In this document: piece after piece, positions 62,707 through 64,000 of the stretch
Layout: every line of letters starts with the position of its first letter
Position numbering within the stretch: the stretch's first letter is position 1
NCBI GenBank assembly: GCA_036874045.1
Contig: CM072336.1
Location: forward strand, 28,591,001 to 28,655,000
From: Cymodocea nodosa
Taxonomy: Eukaryota > Streptophyta > Magnoliopsida > Alismatales > Cymodoceaceae
Direction: 5' to 3'
Length of the DNA stretch: 64,000 nucleotides
Notes under the pieces: model-generated
What the model saw: the letters and a program-made list of their open reading frames with translations, nothing else
Told to the model about the DNA's origin: nothing
Database searches by the model: none
Made by a program: the position numbers and the translations under genes

Positions 62707-64000
62707 TTATTGAGAAATGCTGCTGTTGCTGTGGGAAGATACAGCATCATTAGAAATCTTGCTTTTTTTCTGTCGGAGACGAATGCTTTGTCTCTTTGAT
62801 CTGGTTATTCTAAAGTCCTGCTGTGAGATCGTATCTTCGGTGTCAGATTGATGGTTGCTTGAGGAAAAAGAGTCGTCTTCTGAGCTGGGTCCTTCTGACA
62901 AGTGCTTCAGCTTTCCTTTTAAAATTTCTAAGGACATTTGATTTCGTAGAATGCCTGAATCTTTCTGATTTAATAAGATATGTTCTGTTAATGGATGCTT
63001 GTCTGGTAAGTGTTCCGCCGATAGCTGTTCATAAGGTTGCTCGAGTTCTACGGAAGGAGTGACAGCTTTATTTGATTTCCTGTTGCGTGTAACCAGTCTC
63101 CATTCTGAGTCAGTCAAGGCTTGCAGCTGAACCGACGGTTCTGTTTCATTTGGCAGGTTGATTTGATAACTCGGTGAGTCCGGCGAACTTTTTCCTCTTT
63201 GTCTTGTTGTATTTTCCGGTTCCCCCGGGATTTTGTCAGATATGCATATCGGTTCTTCTGTCGATAGGTTGACTGCTTTGTCAGGCGTAGCATACTGTGC
63301 GTCCTTGAAGTTGACAGATTTTTTTATTTCTGTATTTTTCTGTCCGACGGTGGGATTGTCAGGTATGTTTTTCGGTTTCACCGGTAGAATTGCGGTCTTG
63401 CCGATCTAGTCTGACACCATAAGCTGTCTTTCCTTCGGTTGGACCGATGATCCTATCGGTTCGACCGGTGATTCTGTCAGTACAGCGTCGGAGATTGCAG
63501 CTTTTTCTTTCGGTTGTACCGTAGTATTCTCCGGTTCAACCGATCTTTTGTCAGACCTGCCGATTTTTTCTTTTGCGATTTTTGCGTTCACACCAACCCT
63601 GTTCGTTGGTGCCTTTTGCGTGTAAACCGCTTCTGCCAGTGCTTCCGACGGCTGTTCTTGATTATTTTTCCTTTTGCTTTTTCGATTTACAACTTGCCAT
63701 TGTGAATTGCCCAGCGGGTCTTTGCGTGGATTAATGACAGGTGCGGTACTGGCAGGAACAGTATTGTCAGACAGAGCTTTCTTTCTGCATGTTGGGGTAG
63801 TGTGCCCGATTTTGCAGCAAAATTCACAGAATTTTGGTTCAAACGGGTATATGACCTTTTGATTGATGATTTCTCCACCATTGTCGATGACGATGGAGCG
63901 GGGAAGAGCTTTTGAAAGATCCATTTCAACGCAGATGGCGGTAAGACCAGGACGTGTAAAATTGCAGACATCACGATGTGAACAGAGGTATTTCCCTAGA
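62707..64000 (-). CDS. LINE copy 3 ORF1, gag-like RNA-binding protein (partial, one stop)
   Basis: The N-terminus lies beyond the right edge. The visible frame starts LGKYLCSHRDVCNFTRPGL (end of DUF4283), then EMDLSKALPRSIVIDNGGE and an intact zinc knuckle CEFCCKIGHTTPTC (CX2CX4HX4C, near 63,800). A Ser/Pro/Glu-rich linker follows, then a basic C-terminus (TRSKRQSIRLRQKKSK). One in-frame TAG lies at 63,406-63,408; the same frame continues open to 62,707. The linker around the stop is encoded by repeated CGGT-N3-ACCG DNA, giving VEPxxxSVQPKE-like repeats. Confidence 0.85.

Larger units (their letters stand above)
58182..64000 (-). mobile_element. L1-type LINE copy 3, best preserved (runs off the right edge)
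   Basis: Minus-strand, youngest-looking copy. ORF1 enters from the right edge, ORF2 begins 26 nt after the ORF1 stop, and a long 3' region (58,198-59,420) with CGGT-N3-ACCG motifs ends in 16 A (58,182-58,197) followed by telomere repeat. Only one stop in ORF1 and one frame break in ORF2 were seen in the window. The family lacks an RNase H domain after the zf-RVT-like region. Confidence 0.93.

Overview
This is nuclear DNA of a flowering plant, probably a dicot. It is AT-rich, has spliced host genes, plant-type (TTTAGGG)n telomere repeat, and Ty1/copia, Ty3/gypsy, L1-type LINE and hAT remains. I cannot name the species. All three recognisable host genes lie on the minus strand, and their exon joins keep the reading frame.

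Left part (1-27,449): the 5' portion of F2KP, encoding the bifunctional plant 6-phosphofructo-2-kinase/fructose-2,6-bisphosphatase. Eleven exons (461 codons: CBM20 domain, regulatory linker, start of the kinase domain) are spread over 27 kb because the introns are full of transposons: a LINE, a gypsy tail, three copia remnants and two solo LTRs, one nested inside a copia element. The rest of the kinase and the whole bisphosphatase lie beyond the left edge.

Middle (27,450-45,364): an AT-rich stretch with simple repeats and a LINE relic; an unrecognised 151-codon ORF; a complete RPL35A gene (3 exons, 112 aa, first intron GC-AG); and a complete gene for an ER UDP-galactose/UDP-glucose transporter (7 exons, 330 aa, C-terminal KKXX). 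The transporter introns also hold LTR-element fossils, including a short non-autonomous element.

Right part (45,700-64,000): a hAT transposase relic and an LTR-like block, then the most interesting region. Three L1-type LINEs of one family and one 5S-rRNA-headed SINE-like element lie head to tail on the minus strand. At each junction the poly(A) runs directly into CCCTAAA telomere repeat, including one tract of about 155 bp. The LINE 3' regions are packed with an 11-bp interrupted palindrome, CGGT-N3-ACCG, which recurs in the ORF1 linker of the youngest-looking copy. All copies share a short stem-loop just before poly(A). I read this as a plant LINE/SINE system that inserts into telomere-type repeats, comparable to the insect TRAS/SART elements. 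That reading is inference and needs genome-wide comparison.
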